In this document: in pieces, positions 48,901-60,504 of the stretch
Layout of the letters: every line of letters begins with the position of its first letter
Numbering within the stretch: the stretch's first letter is position 1
Source of the DNA: Mesostigma viride
Lineage: Eukaryota > Streptophyta > Mesostigmatophyceae > Mesostigmatales > Mesostigmataceae
Reading direction: 5' to 3'
NCBI GenBank assembly: GCA_009746045.1
Contig: RPFO01000003.1
Span: forward strand, 1,641,414-1,705,413
Length of the DNA: 64,000 bases
Made by a program: the position numbers and the translations under genes
Notes under the pieces: model-generated
What the model was told of the DNA's origin: nothing
Seen by the model: only the letters and a program-made list of their open reading frames with translations
The model's database searches: none

Positions 48901-51900
48901 GTGAGTGTGGTGTTAGCACTGGAGACAGTGGGGGGGTGATGATTGCACTGGAGACACTCGTACTGTGGTGTCGTGGCCGAACTGGTGGAATGGGTGGCTG
49001 CGTGGGTGGACTCCGTGTTCATACTCCTGGGGTAACTTGATACTAGTGCCGTGTGAGAATCCTGGGTCGTTGGATATCGTGTCATGCGGTTTGTGGTGGC
49101 TGGCTGACAACTGCATCGGGTGACGAATGGGACGATTGGCGGCCTAGCGGCAGCTATCTACGTGAGTAGTATGGAGGTGGCGTAGCATGGGGTGCAGGAG
49201 AAGATAGGTTGCGTAGCAGAAGCTATGTGTGCGCGTCCTGGTAGAGCATGTGATGACGCGTTGCTGGATGACAGGGCGGACAAGGCATTGCCATATATTT
49301 CAGACGGTGGTCTAGACAAGGGGATAGTTCTCAAGAGGATGTTTCACACTTGATTAGGGGCCGACCGTTTGGCATAGATGATAGGGGGCCTAAGAGAAGA
49401 ACTGAACATCAAATGCAGACAACGTAGGGACCGGCCGCCAGACAGCTTGAGGTGTTCTTGTTTTATGTTATATTTCGTGATGGTGCTTGTAGACGGGGTA
49501 TGTTCAGGCGGGGTCGTTAACATGGAACGTAGTGTACAGCGCGCTGGTGATGTACTGTAGTTGGTACTCTATGCAGTAACGTACATGGCATGTTTTTGGC
49601 AACCTGGGATTGGACATGGCGATACTCAATCCCATGGGGACTTGAATATTTATCAGTAGCAAGGTGTTGCTATTACCTTCATCTGATTGGTGTAGAATCC
49701 TGGATCACTATGTATCATGGAGCTTGGGTTGATGATGCTAACGTGGCTCACACCAGCATGGGTGTCCTGGTCGGAATGTTCTCGCCTTAGCAAGTGGTCA
49801 TCCTTTGTGCTTCCTATGGGTTGGCCATGTTTTTTGCTTGCAGATGCTTGTTTTATTGTCATACTTCATCACTAATATGAAGCATTGTTCTCATAAATTA
49901 TTATTCCCGCTTGTAATTGTGATGAGTTTGGGGTGCCTATTTTGTTTCTAACAAATTAGGACATGGTTATTCTCAGAATGCTTGCGCGTTTGCATAGATT
50001 GCCCACAATATCTCACCTGCCGTGTTAGTGCAAAATACCAAGCGGCAGAGAGTGCCAACTGTTGCAGCCCTCGTCCGCCCAGAACCAGACCAGCCGCGGT
50101 ATGCGGCCGATGCCAGTATGCACTGGAGCCGGCTTCTCGGGACCACCGCCCGCAAACTGCATGACCATCCTCAGAGAATTCCCATGAGAGGTCGGGTTAG
50201 CATGACCTCGTGGATGTTGCGCGGTGCAAGCTTAGCATATTACCACCCATCGTATAAAATACTATCCCATCAATTAGCATTCAGTATCTCTGTATTTTTT
50301 GTATTTGTTCCCCATCAATTAGCATTCAGTATCTCTGTATTTGTTGTATTTGTCCCCCATCAAGTAGCATTCAGTATCTCTGTATTTGTTGTATTTGTCC
50401 CCCATCAAGTAGCATTCAGTATCTCTGTATTTGTTGTTTTTGTCCACTGGCATGCGTGCTCGTGCATGCCCATATATAATAAGAAAATGCAAGCTCTTAG
50501 ATCCTGGCATCAACTCATCCACGTGTTAGCTGTCACGCACCTGCGCTATGATACATGCCTGCTGGTTATATGCTTGCAACACATCCCCCCCCCCCCGACT
50601 GGGCAGCGACCTGAGCGGCAACCAGCTGCAAGGAAGCATCCCCTTTGCGTTCGAACGGCTGAGCAGCCTCTCCGTCCTCGACGTAAGCTCCAACGCCGGC
50701 CTGACCGGCTGCATCCCCTACCACCTGCTGGAGGTGACGGCTGCCAGCGGGACCGGTATCCCCACGGGGTCTGGCCATGTCTGCGGCGACACCATCGAGA
50801 ACCCCATTCCTGTCCTGTTGCTGCCCTTCCACTACGAGGCCGACTCGAGTGTGTTCCACCGGGACTACAACTTTGATGCGGGATGCCAGTCGGAATGGCC
50901 GGACCCCTCCGCGCCCGACCTCGTCTTCTCCTTTACTCCCGAGTCGGACGGCGTCCTGGTCGCATCCCTGTGCGGGAGCGAGTTCAACACCGTCGTCACG
51001 ATTCTCGCTGTCGACGACCCCTTGGTGCGTCCCGTATGCAATGACGACAGCTCGGTGTGCGGGACATCTGTACGCGCCAGTGAGGGGGAGAAGCGCGTGG
51101 TTGCGAATACCACCTATTACGTGGTCGTGTCGGGCTATGCGGACGAACATGGAAACTTCAGCCTGCGCCTCCGTCTGGCGCCCGTACCGCCCGCACATGT
51201 GCTGGCGCAGGAGCGTGCCGCGTTTGAGGCGTTTTTGGGCTATGTGTCCGCGCTGCTTGTCGAAGGCGCCTACCGGGAGGTGGAGACCGTTGAGAGCTTG
51301 TGTGATTTGAGGGAGGTGACATGCCAGGGGGGGCGCATCGCCGGGCTACTAGTTCCAATTGACGAGGGGTCCAATGGCACATTCACGGGCATCATGCAGC
51401 AGCCGCTGCTGGGCCTGAAAATGCTGAAGGTGGTTCAGATATTCAGTCCGCATCCGCTGGTCCGGTCGTGCACGCTGGGCGCACTGAGCAGCGTCCTCCG
51501 TGGTGAGGAGCTGCCACGGTGCGGAGACACTCCCGAGAAGCCCGTGGTCATCCCCTCGCTTCCCTTTGTCTACCGGGATGACACCTCCAAGGGTTTTGCT
51601 TGGGATGTTGACGAGGACAAGAGCTGCCAGGGCTACCCCGCCCCTGACGTGGTGTTTGAGTATGTCGCAGAGGTGACTGCGCCAGTGGCATTGTCCACAT
51701 GCATGCCTTACGCGTTGACGTACGACACCTACATCTATGCGTACGCGGCCGATGACTTGTTGGGCCACTCGCTGTGTGACGATGATGGTGCGTGTCCGTG
51801 GCCCATGTGGGGTGGGGGGGGTAGGGGGGTAGGGGGGGGGGGGGGATTTCAAATGACCCAAATGGGGTGTCTGCGCTGCCTGTTGTTGTATGCCCTGTAG

Positions 51901-52196
51901 TATTAAGGAACATAGACTCGTTAAGAAACCAGAATGATAGTCCATGCTAAGTAGGAGTGCCATGAAGGCGCATTACATGCATATAATTTCATATATATAT
52001 ATATATAGAGAGATCATGCTCCGCCGTACGCGGGCTGATTTTGCGGTGCAGCAGGGCTATTAGGTTCCTCCCGTTAGGCGTTTCCATTGGTCTTATCGTA
52101 GTATAGAGCTTTGACATGGCTCTGTATATAGGTTTATAGCTGGGCGTTTGCTTTGGTTTGAGTGATTTCACTCTGCTGTAAGTAATTATATTTTTA

Positions 52197-52240
<44 letters not shown>

Positions 52241-55200
52241 TCGATGTGTCGAAGTATGAGTGGCAGAAACTGTCAGTGACAACACCAAAACGGTGGCGGT
52301 GTCTGCATTGTGTCATGTGTGTTAAGATGGTGCTATATATACATGCTGCCACTGAGTTCCAGTGTTCTGTGCTCCCGGCTAGAGTCTGTAAACCACAGAA
52401 AGGTACCTGTAAGTACGTCAATGTGCCACCATCTTGGGGGGTATTTCAGGGGTATTCACAATTACGTTGTGCATGACCATTGTGTTGTGCATGTCGTTGT
52501 GTCAGAAGGACCTGGCAGTATACGTGGCGTGCAGCAAGGGCAGCTGCTTGAAAATGGTCAGAACATGCTAAACGCAGACACTGAACAGTGACTTGCAATC
52601 CACAGTGGCTGACTGGTTGTCAGTCATAGTCAGTCATTATGTCGGTACCTGATCTGTGCATGGTCACTTGTTTGACATCTACGATCATCTGACGATAGTT
52701 TGCTCCTTGTCTAGCATCCCTACCCTATCTTACATGCCTCCCCGAGTAAACAGATAACATGACAATAACGAGCAACATCGACATAATGCGATAATTAGCA
52801 TGCCTAGCCATGTGAACGGTTGCCTACCGGATCCTGTGCTGATGATTAACCGTTTTCCCTCCAGTTGGTCCGCTTTCCCATTTACCCTTCCCATAACACC
52901 CATTCTCATGCCACAATGGTACCCCTCGCCCTTGCTACGTGGTGGCCCTTGATCGTGCCTGCAGGGTGCGGCCGCGTTGGCGGCCCCAGCTTCCTCCAAT
53001 TTTTCATGGAGGCCGGCCAGCGCTACATCATCGTAGTCTCTGGCTGGCAGGATGAGGCGGGGCCATTCCGCCTCGACATCAACGTGGATGTCTCCATAAA
53101 CACGACGTGGGTGGGGTTGCAGCGCGACATCTTGCTCGCGTTCAAGGACGCCGTGGTCGATAACTCCGGCGTGCTCTCTGGGTGGGTGGGTGATAACTAC
53201 TGCTCCTGGAACGGCATCTACTGTGGGAACGGCCTCACCATCAGGGCTCTCGACATGTTCCACGCCGGCCTGAGCGGTCCCAGCGTGCCTGCGGTGCTCG
53301 GCCAGCTGACCAACTTGAGCTGGATCGATCTGTCCGGGAACGATTTCGAGGGTTCGATCCCAGAGGAGCTCGCGGGGGGCCCTGGGGACGACGCGCGCCC
53401 CCACGTGGACTTAGTATTCAACGGAAATGCCCGCATGACCGGGTGTGTGCCGGACGCCATTGTCTACAAGCGCGGCCCCGATGGCACGCGCATGTTCGTG
53501 GTATACATCGTTGGCACGCGCATCGGCGGCGCGTGCGCGCTGGTCGGGTACCAGCCCTCGCTGACCTGCCCCAGCAAGCTCCTGCTGGCAGACGTATCCG
53601 ACGCGCTCTCGTATTTCCCCTACTCGTTCGAGGAGGGAGATATCACGCTGGAGGACACACAGGAAGGCAACATCTATGCCGATGACCCCGTCATCACCTG
53701 CGACCCGTCCTCCTCGTCTCCGTTCTTCGAGGGGGACACCCCCGTGACCTGCCATGGGCATGACCTCGACGGTAACGAGGCGAACTGCACGTTCAATGCC
53801 ACGGTCACAGTGACGGAGGAGACGCTATCGAGCAACCCACCCCCATACCTCACGGTGGTCACAATCAATCTGGACACGGTGGAGGCCAGCACGTTCACCC
53901 CAACCGTGTGGGCGCAGCTGTTTGCAGAGCTCTTTGAGCGGCCCGAGTTTGAAAACGTCACCGTCTGGCGTGCACGTGCCGCCGCCTGGTTCAACTCAGA
54001 GCGCATCGACCGGAGGCGTGCGCGCAGCCTGCTGCAGGATGGCGTGTCGCTCACCATCCACTTTGGCGCGCCCACCGCGGCAGGCATCGCCACAGTGGAG
54101 GCTTGGTTCCAGGACCGGGCATCTGCGATGGCCATGCAGGGGGTGTTCTCCCAGGCCTTGGGAGTATCCGTGGGCCTCCCCGTGGTGGCATCCGTTCAGA
54201 CCAGCGGCAGCGCGTGCTGCCTGCCGCCCTCCCCCAACCCGGTGTGCCTGGTAGACCCGGACAGCCCCATCAGCAGCAGCGACGAGTGTGCCTGGCTGGC
54301 GTGGTCCTTGCTGCCGTCCGCCACGCAGGACGCCATCTGGCTGGGGCGCACCGGCCAGTGCGGTGAGTGCGCCGCGCGGTGGGACAGTGCGGGGGCGAAG
54401 AGCGACCCCCATTTCGTGACGGCAAAGGGCGAGCATTTCGACTGGATGGGGCAGGGCGACCGCTCATTCTGCATCATCTCCGACAAGGCGGTGCATGTGA
54501 ACGCGCACCTGTTTGCGGGCACGGACGGCCTTAGGAAGGGCACGTGGATCGACCAGATCGCGGTGCTTCACGACGGCGACAACATCGTGGTGTCCACGGG
54601 CAACCCGGCTGGCCTCCCGGGGCTGTACGGGTCTGTCTCCCTGAACGGCCGTGCCGACACGAGCGTGGGATCTTCCTCCTCGGCGGTGGTTGGCAAGGGG
54701 CTGACCATGCGTCGCAAGAAGACCCGCACGTGGGTGACGGTGGAAGGCGTCCTGGAGTTGGAGGTGGAGGTGGTGCGCGCGAGCACGTGGGAGGCGGGCA
54801 GGGGGCCAGCGCGCGACTTCCTGGTATGTCCAAACCATCGTTTACTAATTTTCTCACTGGTATGCTCAATGGATCTGACCCCGGGCGTAACTATTGTATG
54901 AGTTGCCACGTGGCTGTGCATGGTTTCCTGATGTTATTCTATCTCAGATTAGCAGCATTTGTGGTACCGTACAGCGAATCGTTAGGTGCAGCGGCAAAGT
55001 ATGGCCTATGTAACAATTTGCATCCATACAAGCTGTGAGGCGTCCAGTCGACTTGTCAATCCAATTATTTTCTTGCGTCAAGCTCCCATGGCGGAACTGC
55101 CATCGCATTCTGCCCACTCATCGCGCACCCGATTCCGTGCATGCTGTCTCTGTGCCTGCTTCACGGTTGGGGGCTTGAGGCACGCTCTCCTTTTGAATCT

Positions 55201-56180
55201 GCGTGTGGTTCGGGCCAGTGCTCTCAGTGACGTGCTCTTCCTTACCTTAATGAACTATCTTGGGTTGAGAACACGTTGGGTTGGGAGTTGGGTTGGGTTG
55301 GGAGCATGTTGGGTTGGGGACATTCTTATATGATATGCTGTACTATAGAGTTCTCTTTGTTGTGCTTGAGAGTCCTCGTACTCGTAGAAGCCCTCTTCTC
55401 CTGGTGGTCACTCTCACTGTATCCACTCTCACACTTGTTGCACCGGCCGTCATGTGCAGCATCCCCTGTTTCAATTTGGCAACACCATGCAGAGGTTCCA
55501 TGTGCACTGCTCGTGTCTCATCCCCGGACTGGCTTGTGTAATCCCACAAGGCTTGTGTGATTCCCTATCACAAATGATACACTGGCATGTGCCGCCCCAC
55601 TTCCTGTTTTCCTGGTCGTGCCTCCAGAACTTCCCCGAGCATGACGTTTTCGTGCCCGCCTACTGTTTAAATGTATTGTGCAAAAACTTCCATGGCTTGG
55701 GGGCTTGGGACATGCTCTGTGTGGCTCGCAGACGTGCTTTCATGGCCGTGATGTCCGATCCTGGGAATATCACATTATGAGCTTGTTATATTACGTTATG
55801 AACGCTTGAACTTGTTATACTACGTTGAACTTTTATTGTACGTTATGAACTACGTTGACGTAGTATGACAGGCTTGTGTCTAGTCCTATCCTTGCGTGAG
55901 GTCCATCTCATTATACCCATCTCGCAAATTGTATACTTTCCTGTGCCGATACCTCTGTCTTGGGCGCCTCTAGAACTTCCGCGTGCACGGGCTGAATGCG
56001 ACTGAGAGCGTGCACGGTGTGTTGGGGCAGACCTTCCGCCCCACCGCCCAGGGCGCCACAAAGTCTGCGCTCAAGGGCCTGGTGGAGGGCACCGACCCCG
56101 ACTACATGACCAGTGGCCTGCTGGCAGCTGACTGCTCCTTCTCGCAGTTTGTGCCGGCAAAAAGGATGTCTGACGTCTAA
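46451..56180 (+). CDS. Subtilase-like ectoprotein with LRR, PPC-like, HYR and root-cap/VWD-like modules (4 exons)
   Basis: Exons 46451-48900, 50607-51787, 52965-54823 and 55974-56180 join in phase to 1898 codons. M20 starts a hydrophobic stretch (FAASIPILLIIAGVI), so the protein is secreted or a type II membrane protein; M1, M9 and M20 are all possible starts. Order: a propeptide-like region (residues about 178-245); an S8-type domain with GKVGILTNSFD-like, DEGRAAAEIVHDVAPGA and FGTSASTPHVAALAALF; an LRRNT_2 plus LRRs; two PPC-like domains; further LRR units; one HYR domain; an RRARSLLQ module; then the root-cap/VWD-like domain. PPC and HYR domains are typical of secreted proteins. Its C-terminal half parallels the gene at 1-16765. 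Confidence 0.85.
48901..50606 (+). other. Intron 1 of the subtilase-like gene
   Basis: 1.7-kb intron with a GTGAGT donor. It contains a 45-bp tandem repeat near its 3' end and a C-run before the acceptor at 50606. I see no other gene. Confidence 0.6.
50263..50442 (+). repeat. 45-bp tandem repeat, four copies
   Basis: Unit with AGCATTCAGTATCTCTGTAT followed by TTGTTGTATTTGTCCCCCATCAAGT. Copies are nearly identical. Confidence 0.92.
50607..51787 (+). CDS. Exon 2 of the subtilase-like gene: LRR, PPC-like domain, second unit
   Basis: The first base completes an Ile codon, and the LRR continues as DLSGNQLQGSIPFAF and DVSSNAGLTGCIP. A PPC-like beta-sandwich follows: CGDTIENPIPVLLLPFHY, APDLVFSFTPESDGVLVASL, CNDDSSVCG, YYVVVSGYADEHGNFSLRL. 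Then comes a degenerate LRRNT-like part (ESLCDLREVTC), and a second PPC-like domain opens with CGDTPEKPVVIPSLPFVYRD. That domain is split by the phase-1 intron after LCDDDG. Confidence 0.82.
51788..52964 (+). other. Intron 2 of the subtilase-like gene
   Basis: 1.2-kb intron with a GTGCGT donor. It holds a G-rich run (51810-51846), a (TA)n run near 51992-52006 and a (TA)n(GA)n compound microsatellite at about 52197-52240. Confidence 0.6.
52965..56180 (+). CDS. Exons 3-4 of the subtilase-like gene: LRR, HYR and root-cap/VWD-like domain
   Basis: Exon 3 completes the second PPC-like domain (QRYIIVVSGWQDEAGPFRLD). It then has an LRRNT_2 (VLSGWVGDNYCSWNGIYCG) with LRRs (LSWIDLSGNDFEGSIPEEL) and a HYR domain (LTCPSKLLL to NCTFNATVTV). 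An RRARSLLQDGVSLTIHFGAP module follows, then the root-cap/VWD-like domain with SDPHFVTAKGEHFDWMG, SFCIISDKAVHVNAHLF and WIDQIAVLHDG. Exon 4 (from 55974) adds VHGVLGQTFRPTAQG, SGLLAADCSFSQF and a TAA stop. The last intron (54824-55973) sits at a different place from those in the sister gene. Confidence 0.83.
54824..55973 (+). other. Intron 3 of the subtilase-like gene
   Basis: 1.15-kb intron with a GTATGT donor. It contains GTTGGGTTGGGA-type repeats (55265-55322) and, at about 55622-55650, a diverged copy of the exon 4 start (CCAGAACTTCCCCGAGCATG against CTAGAACTTCCGCGTGCACG). Confidence 0.65.
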
Positions 56181-56514
56181 TTTTATGGATTAAGTCTGTT
56201 TCCCAAGTTAGAATCACTTCGGGAGGCTGAACAGTCTTCCCTGTTTTCTTGTTTTATGCTGACTAACTACATTGGTCAACACGCACCTCTGGAGTAATTA
56301 TGTTGTGACTTGTATATGATCTCAAGTATAACCGAACCATCCAGGCATAGTTGTCTCACTTCATGTACGTTGTGTGTGGTGTTTTTAGTGTTGTTTCGTC
56401 AAACCATGGCCTAGGGCTAGTGGTGTCACTTGAACCAAGGATGGCTGCTTGGGCCTTGTTTACCTCGGCCCAAAGCGCCGCATCTACGTGTCATTCGTTG
56501 ATATATCAAACTCT

Positions 56515-56640
56515 CATTAATTAAGATCATTACTCCGTTGGGAGCTTGTGTAACACATAGCCTTGAGAGGGGGCATTTGGTTTCTAATACATTCTGAGCT
56601 ACAACCTGCAGGTGGGGGATGTAAACCGCCAACTTTATAC
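56515..56640 (-). mobile_element. Retroelement 3'-end fragment
   Basis: Minus-strand relic: a stretch similar to the 3' UTR of the ORF1 elements, then a GCTCCCAACGGAGT hairpin (56532-56545) and a TTAATTAAT tail (56515-56524). Confidence 0.6.
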
Positions 56641-56751
56641 AGATAGCTACGTACGTGGCTCCCACGGTCTTCGCGTCTTTCCTCTCAGACAACTATTCTA
56701 GTCCTTCCACGGCGTTGGATCGCCATGCGTCAGTGGGAATAGTTGATGCGC

Positions 56752-57480
56752 CTGCATTGAATTGAATTGAATTGTAACATAACTCCGTTGGGAGTATATG
56801 TAGCACATAGCCCTTGAGAGGGGGGCATATGGCCTATCATACATCCTAAGCTACTTCCTGCAAGGGTGGGGATGTAAACAACACTTGCTCTAGGTGCACC
56901 AAGGCACCTGCACCCTCATGATGTATCGCGCTATGCCCAGTTAAGGGGGAGCGTGGCATGTGGGGGAAGATCATCATGGCTATACAGGAGCTATGGTATG
57001 GCGTCTCAGCAGAGAGTTACTCCCTGCATGCATGGGCACAACATGACTAAATAAAGCTAGGCATCATCTGGAGTGTGGCTCAGCATAGGCACACATGTAC
57101 ATGACTAAAAAGGCTAGGCCTCAGCTGGTATAGTGCCTGTAGTAGGCGGGCATGTACAAGGCCACTGTCTAACTATTCTACACTACTGCTGTATTCCCCT
57201 AGGCTGGGGCTGGAGTTGCTGGGGCCGCGGTGGTCGAGGGGGTCGCTTGCCAGGGCTTGTGGCCGACGTAGATGGCCGCCCCCTTCCAGTACACCGGCTG
57301 GCCCGCCTTGGTCTGCCGGAGCTGGAGGTAGGTCGGCCATAGCTCCCGTCGCCGTTGTTGCTGTGCCAGGGTCAAGTCGTCGTCAAGGGTGAAGAGAGTC
57401 TTCTCGAGCCGCTTGCGGCGTCTGAGAAAAGAAATCTTGTCCGCCGGGGTCTTAAAGGTGAGAAGGAGCGCCTGCATCAG
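56752..57480 (-). mobile_element. 5'-truncated ORF1-only retroelement (copy C)
   Basis: On the minus strand, 57477-57199 encodes the last 92 residues of the ORF1 protein, from the RNA-binding part (LLTFKTPADKISFLRRRKRL) to GHKPWQATPS and a stop. It is followed by about 400 bp of 3' UTR nearly identical to copy D, the hairpin ACTCCCAACGGAGT (56782-56795) and a (GAATT)n tail rather than TTAA. The high similarity to D suggests recent activity. Confidence 0.75.
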
Positions 57481-58337
57481 GTACAGTCATTCCCGTAGTT
57501 ACGATCGCCGCCAAATTCTTGGCGTCGTATTCTTGCGGGAACGTAACTTAACCCGTGTTTTTTTACAACGCGATACATCGCGTTGTAGGGTTAGAACGCG
57601 ATGTATCGCGTTGTAATCTGACACGTGGCAAACCTATTAAACATGCGATTTTTGGCCTGAAACTTTCAAGATAGGTCAGAAACATCTCATAGAATTCAAG
57701 AAAAAATCCTGGTATCAGTTGGGTATTTTTTTTGTGACAGCTGCAAACAAATATGTACCACTGAAATCAGGCATTTTCGCGGGACGAAGGTGAAGACGAC
57801 GGCGATGGCGGCAGGTAGATCTCGCGCCAGTTTTCGCGTGAATTTCAGTGGCTGTTGGGTAGCACGACCATGATGATGCGTTCAAAGGTTGATAATTAGG
57901 TTTCTACGAGTTTGTTGAGGTACTGGGGCAAAGGAAACGTAGTTTTTTCCAGTTTCTCACCCAACTTTCATGCGGAAACCCTGGAAACCGGCATACATAT
58001 TATTACGTCAAGACTCGGGTCTGCTGCGGCACCATTAATTAATTAATTAATAGACACGTGACTGCGTCACCATGCTTGGTATTTCCATGGTGTTTCGACT
58101 TCTTAACACATGTTTATTCATTCCGAACGCCCGGACTCTCGGCTAAACCGAGATTTGTGCAGACTTTTATTGGGTACACGAGCCAACGAGCCACGAGCCA
58201 CGAGATAGCCATGGCTGACGGCGGAGCTCATAACTTTCACGTTTGAGCACCGACTTTAGCCGTGAATATCACAATCGATGCGTCTTTCTACGACGCACAT
58301 GCTGATATAATTTTCCGACGCTATTACGCAATATACG
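57481..58337 (+). other. Upstream region of the full ORF1 element
   Basis: It holds the inverted repeat at 57566-57614. A TTAATTAATTAATTAAT tail of another minus-strand repeat (58033-58070) is followed by TAGACACGTGACTGCGTCA. The last part before the ATG at 58338 may be the 5' UTR of copy D. No gene is seen. Confidence 0.45.
57566..57614. repeat. Perfect 19-bp inverted repeat
   Basis: CAACGCGATACATCGCGTT, a 10-nt spacer and AACGCGATGTATCGCGTTG. Each arm is itself almost palindromic. It could be the core of a small foldback/MITE-like element; a TTAACCC lies 16-19 bp to the left. Confidence 0.7.
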
Positions 58338-59191
58338 ATGAGCAAACGCCTCTCGACGCAACGCAGCCTGGCGGCTGCGCTCGGCAATGAAAATACGCCT
58401 GCAGCTTCGGCTGCAGCTTCGCCCACCGGCCCAGATGGCAACGGTGACACTCGTCGTGCACTGGTGCTCGCCCAGCCTCCCGGGCTTGCCTCGCCATCTA
58501 CATCGCCTGATCCTAAGCGCAGTCGCTCTGCGGAGCCGCCCTGGGAAGAGACCTCCTTCGACGTCAACAGCTCCGGCTTCTGGCAACGCAGCCCCAGTCG
58601 GTTCATGGAAGACGTGTTTCACGGCAATCACGCCTCGCTTCTAGCCCTGTGCGTGTACCTCACGTCCCACAACCGCGGCCGCGGGCCTGGTACTGGCCAG
58701 CTTGTCGACCCCGCCGAGACTCTCCCCGTCCTTCCCCGCATGAGTCGCCCCAACCTCCAACGCTTCGCCCTCTGCTCCCTTGTTGGCCGCTCCGAAGCCG
58801 AGATCTGGGCTTCCAAACCGCCCCCCTCCACCTTCCCCACCGAAGCCACCATCCGCACCCTCCTCAAGGAAGCTTTCGAGCAGCACGTGACCCCTCTTGC
58901 CGCAGATGTGGCGGCAATTGGTGGCACGCTGGCTGCTGAGCTTCCCACCATCCCCACCGCCACCGCCACCCTCCTCGCCTCCACCCCCCCCCCCTCCGCC
59001 TCCACCGACTCCATCACCGCCCAGCTCCGCGACATCGACCAGCGCCTCAAGGACAATGCAATCGCTATCGAGGTCTTGCAGAACACGGCAGGCCTCACCG
59101 CCCAGGCAGTGAAGGACATTGCCGCCAAGCCAGCCTCGGCTGGCCCGGCCGGCGATGCTCCTCCCATCACGACCTGGGCGGACATGCTTAA
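58338..59191 (+). pseudogene. N-terminal part of the interrupted ORF1p
   Basis: It starts MSKRLSTQRS and is open to the insertion, where it reads ITTWADML and then runs into a stop just inside the inserted element. As it stands it would make a protein of about 285 residues lacking the coiled coil and the RNA-binding domain. Confidence 0.7.
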
Positions 59192-59502
59192 CCCCTAAAC
59201 CGTCCTCGTGCCGATTTTCGACTGCGAGTTTTTCTCATGCCTCACATTCGGCATGAGTTTGTGCGCCCTGTAGGGATTTGGCGGGAAGGTTTTGGCGGGA
59301 ACCAACTAGACCACCGAAAAGATCTAGATTCACTCTATCCGTAGGACACTTGTCTGACCGTATTTGACCACCGTATCAGGGTGGAAACCCTGGTCAAAGT
59401 CAACAGGGTACCCTGGTGCATGCAGGTTTGGGCGGTAAAAAAAATTGACAAAAACGTACGAAAACGAAGGATGCGAAAAAAGGGGGGAGCGCGGACGTAG
59501 AC

Positions 59503-60504
59503 ATGGCGGACGAAATGCAGGCAGATATACGGACTTTCAAGGTAAAGAAGGGCATTTTCATGGCAGTGCCTGTGGAAAAATTCGGACTAGACTGGGCGAT
59601 AGAGCAGTATGGGGAAAAACACAGCGAGGTACGTTTGCCGGGCAAGGTAGTGACAGTGAACAGGTCCGGAGATGGTGCACGGTGCTATTTCCCGGACGAC
59701 AAGCTCACGTACCCATTCACCCGTGAGCAGATTTTCATATATTCGTGCAGCTCAGATGAGTACGAAGCTCTAGTGAAAGAATGCGCAGCCAGGAAGGTCC
59801 CAACGGCAGGTAGCAGTGACGATGATAGCGAGCAGGGCCAGGATAGCGATTCTGACGCCGGCGAGGACGACGACGACAAATCCGAGGATATCGAGCTGCC
59901 CACACCGGTCAAGCGACGCGAGCCGGGGAAGCGCGCTGTCGGCAACCCGAAGAAGAACCCAGCCATCAGCCACGCCCCGAAAAGGCGCCGTCAGACCAAG
60001 GCGGCGGCCAGCGAGAGCGTTGTCTCGGACGCTTCCGATGACGACTTTGTTTACCAGAAGGGTGCGGAGGGTCCGGTGCCGAGCGGTGAGGCTGAGCTCG
60101 ATGATTCGTTTTTTCCTAACGACACTCCTGCCACTGAGGAGCCAGCCGAGACTGTCTGGAAATCTGGTTTCGGCAAGCCAGGTGTGTTTCCTTTTCCCGA
60201 TACTCCGGTGCTGTCGCCGATGACGGGTACCGCCTGCTATCAAAACCTTTCCCCTGCCCAGCTCAAGTTTGGGCCCCTCGGGCTGTTCTCCCTTTTCTGG
60301 TCCCAACGTGATGTCGTGGCCAAGATTGTCAAGGAGACCAACGACTATGCTGAGCTCAAGGGGGCGGGCAAGCCAGGTGAGCGTGAGTGGCACCCCTTAA
60401 CAATGCATGAGATGGGCAAATTTCTGGGTGGAGCAGGTGCTGTGCCAACTGTGCTGCGCGCAAGGCAGGAAGCACAAGACCTCGGTCATGTGCGAGCACT
60501 GTGA
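59503..60504 (+). pseudogene. piggyBac-type transposase, N-terminal half
   Basis: 333 codons from ATG 59503. An N-terminal domain of about 95 residues (FKVKKGIFMAVPVEKFGLDW) is not familiar to me. Acidic and basic linkers follow (EDDDDKSED, PKRRRQTKA). Then comes the opening of the piggyBac transposase core: FGPLGLFSLFWSQRDVVAKI, VKETNDYAEL and REWHPLTMHEMGKFLG. That matches the DDE_Tnp_1_7 pattern 'lF..f......iv.eTN.YA ... W.plt..Em..FlG'. The frame leaves homology just after FLG, and the catalytic aspartates are absent. The element is non-autonomous unless it uses a transposase from elsewhere. Confidence 0.72.

Noticed and set aside
50022-50876. 284-codon frame spanning the 45-bp repeat and exon 2
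   Set aside because: It is in a different frame from the LRR/PPC coding sequence and depends on the repeat; the phase-consistent exon starts at 50607.
57199-57477. Independent small gene on the minus strand
   Set aside because: It is the C-terminal end of a 5'-truncated retroelement copy, nearly identical to copy D.
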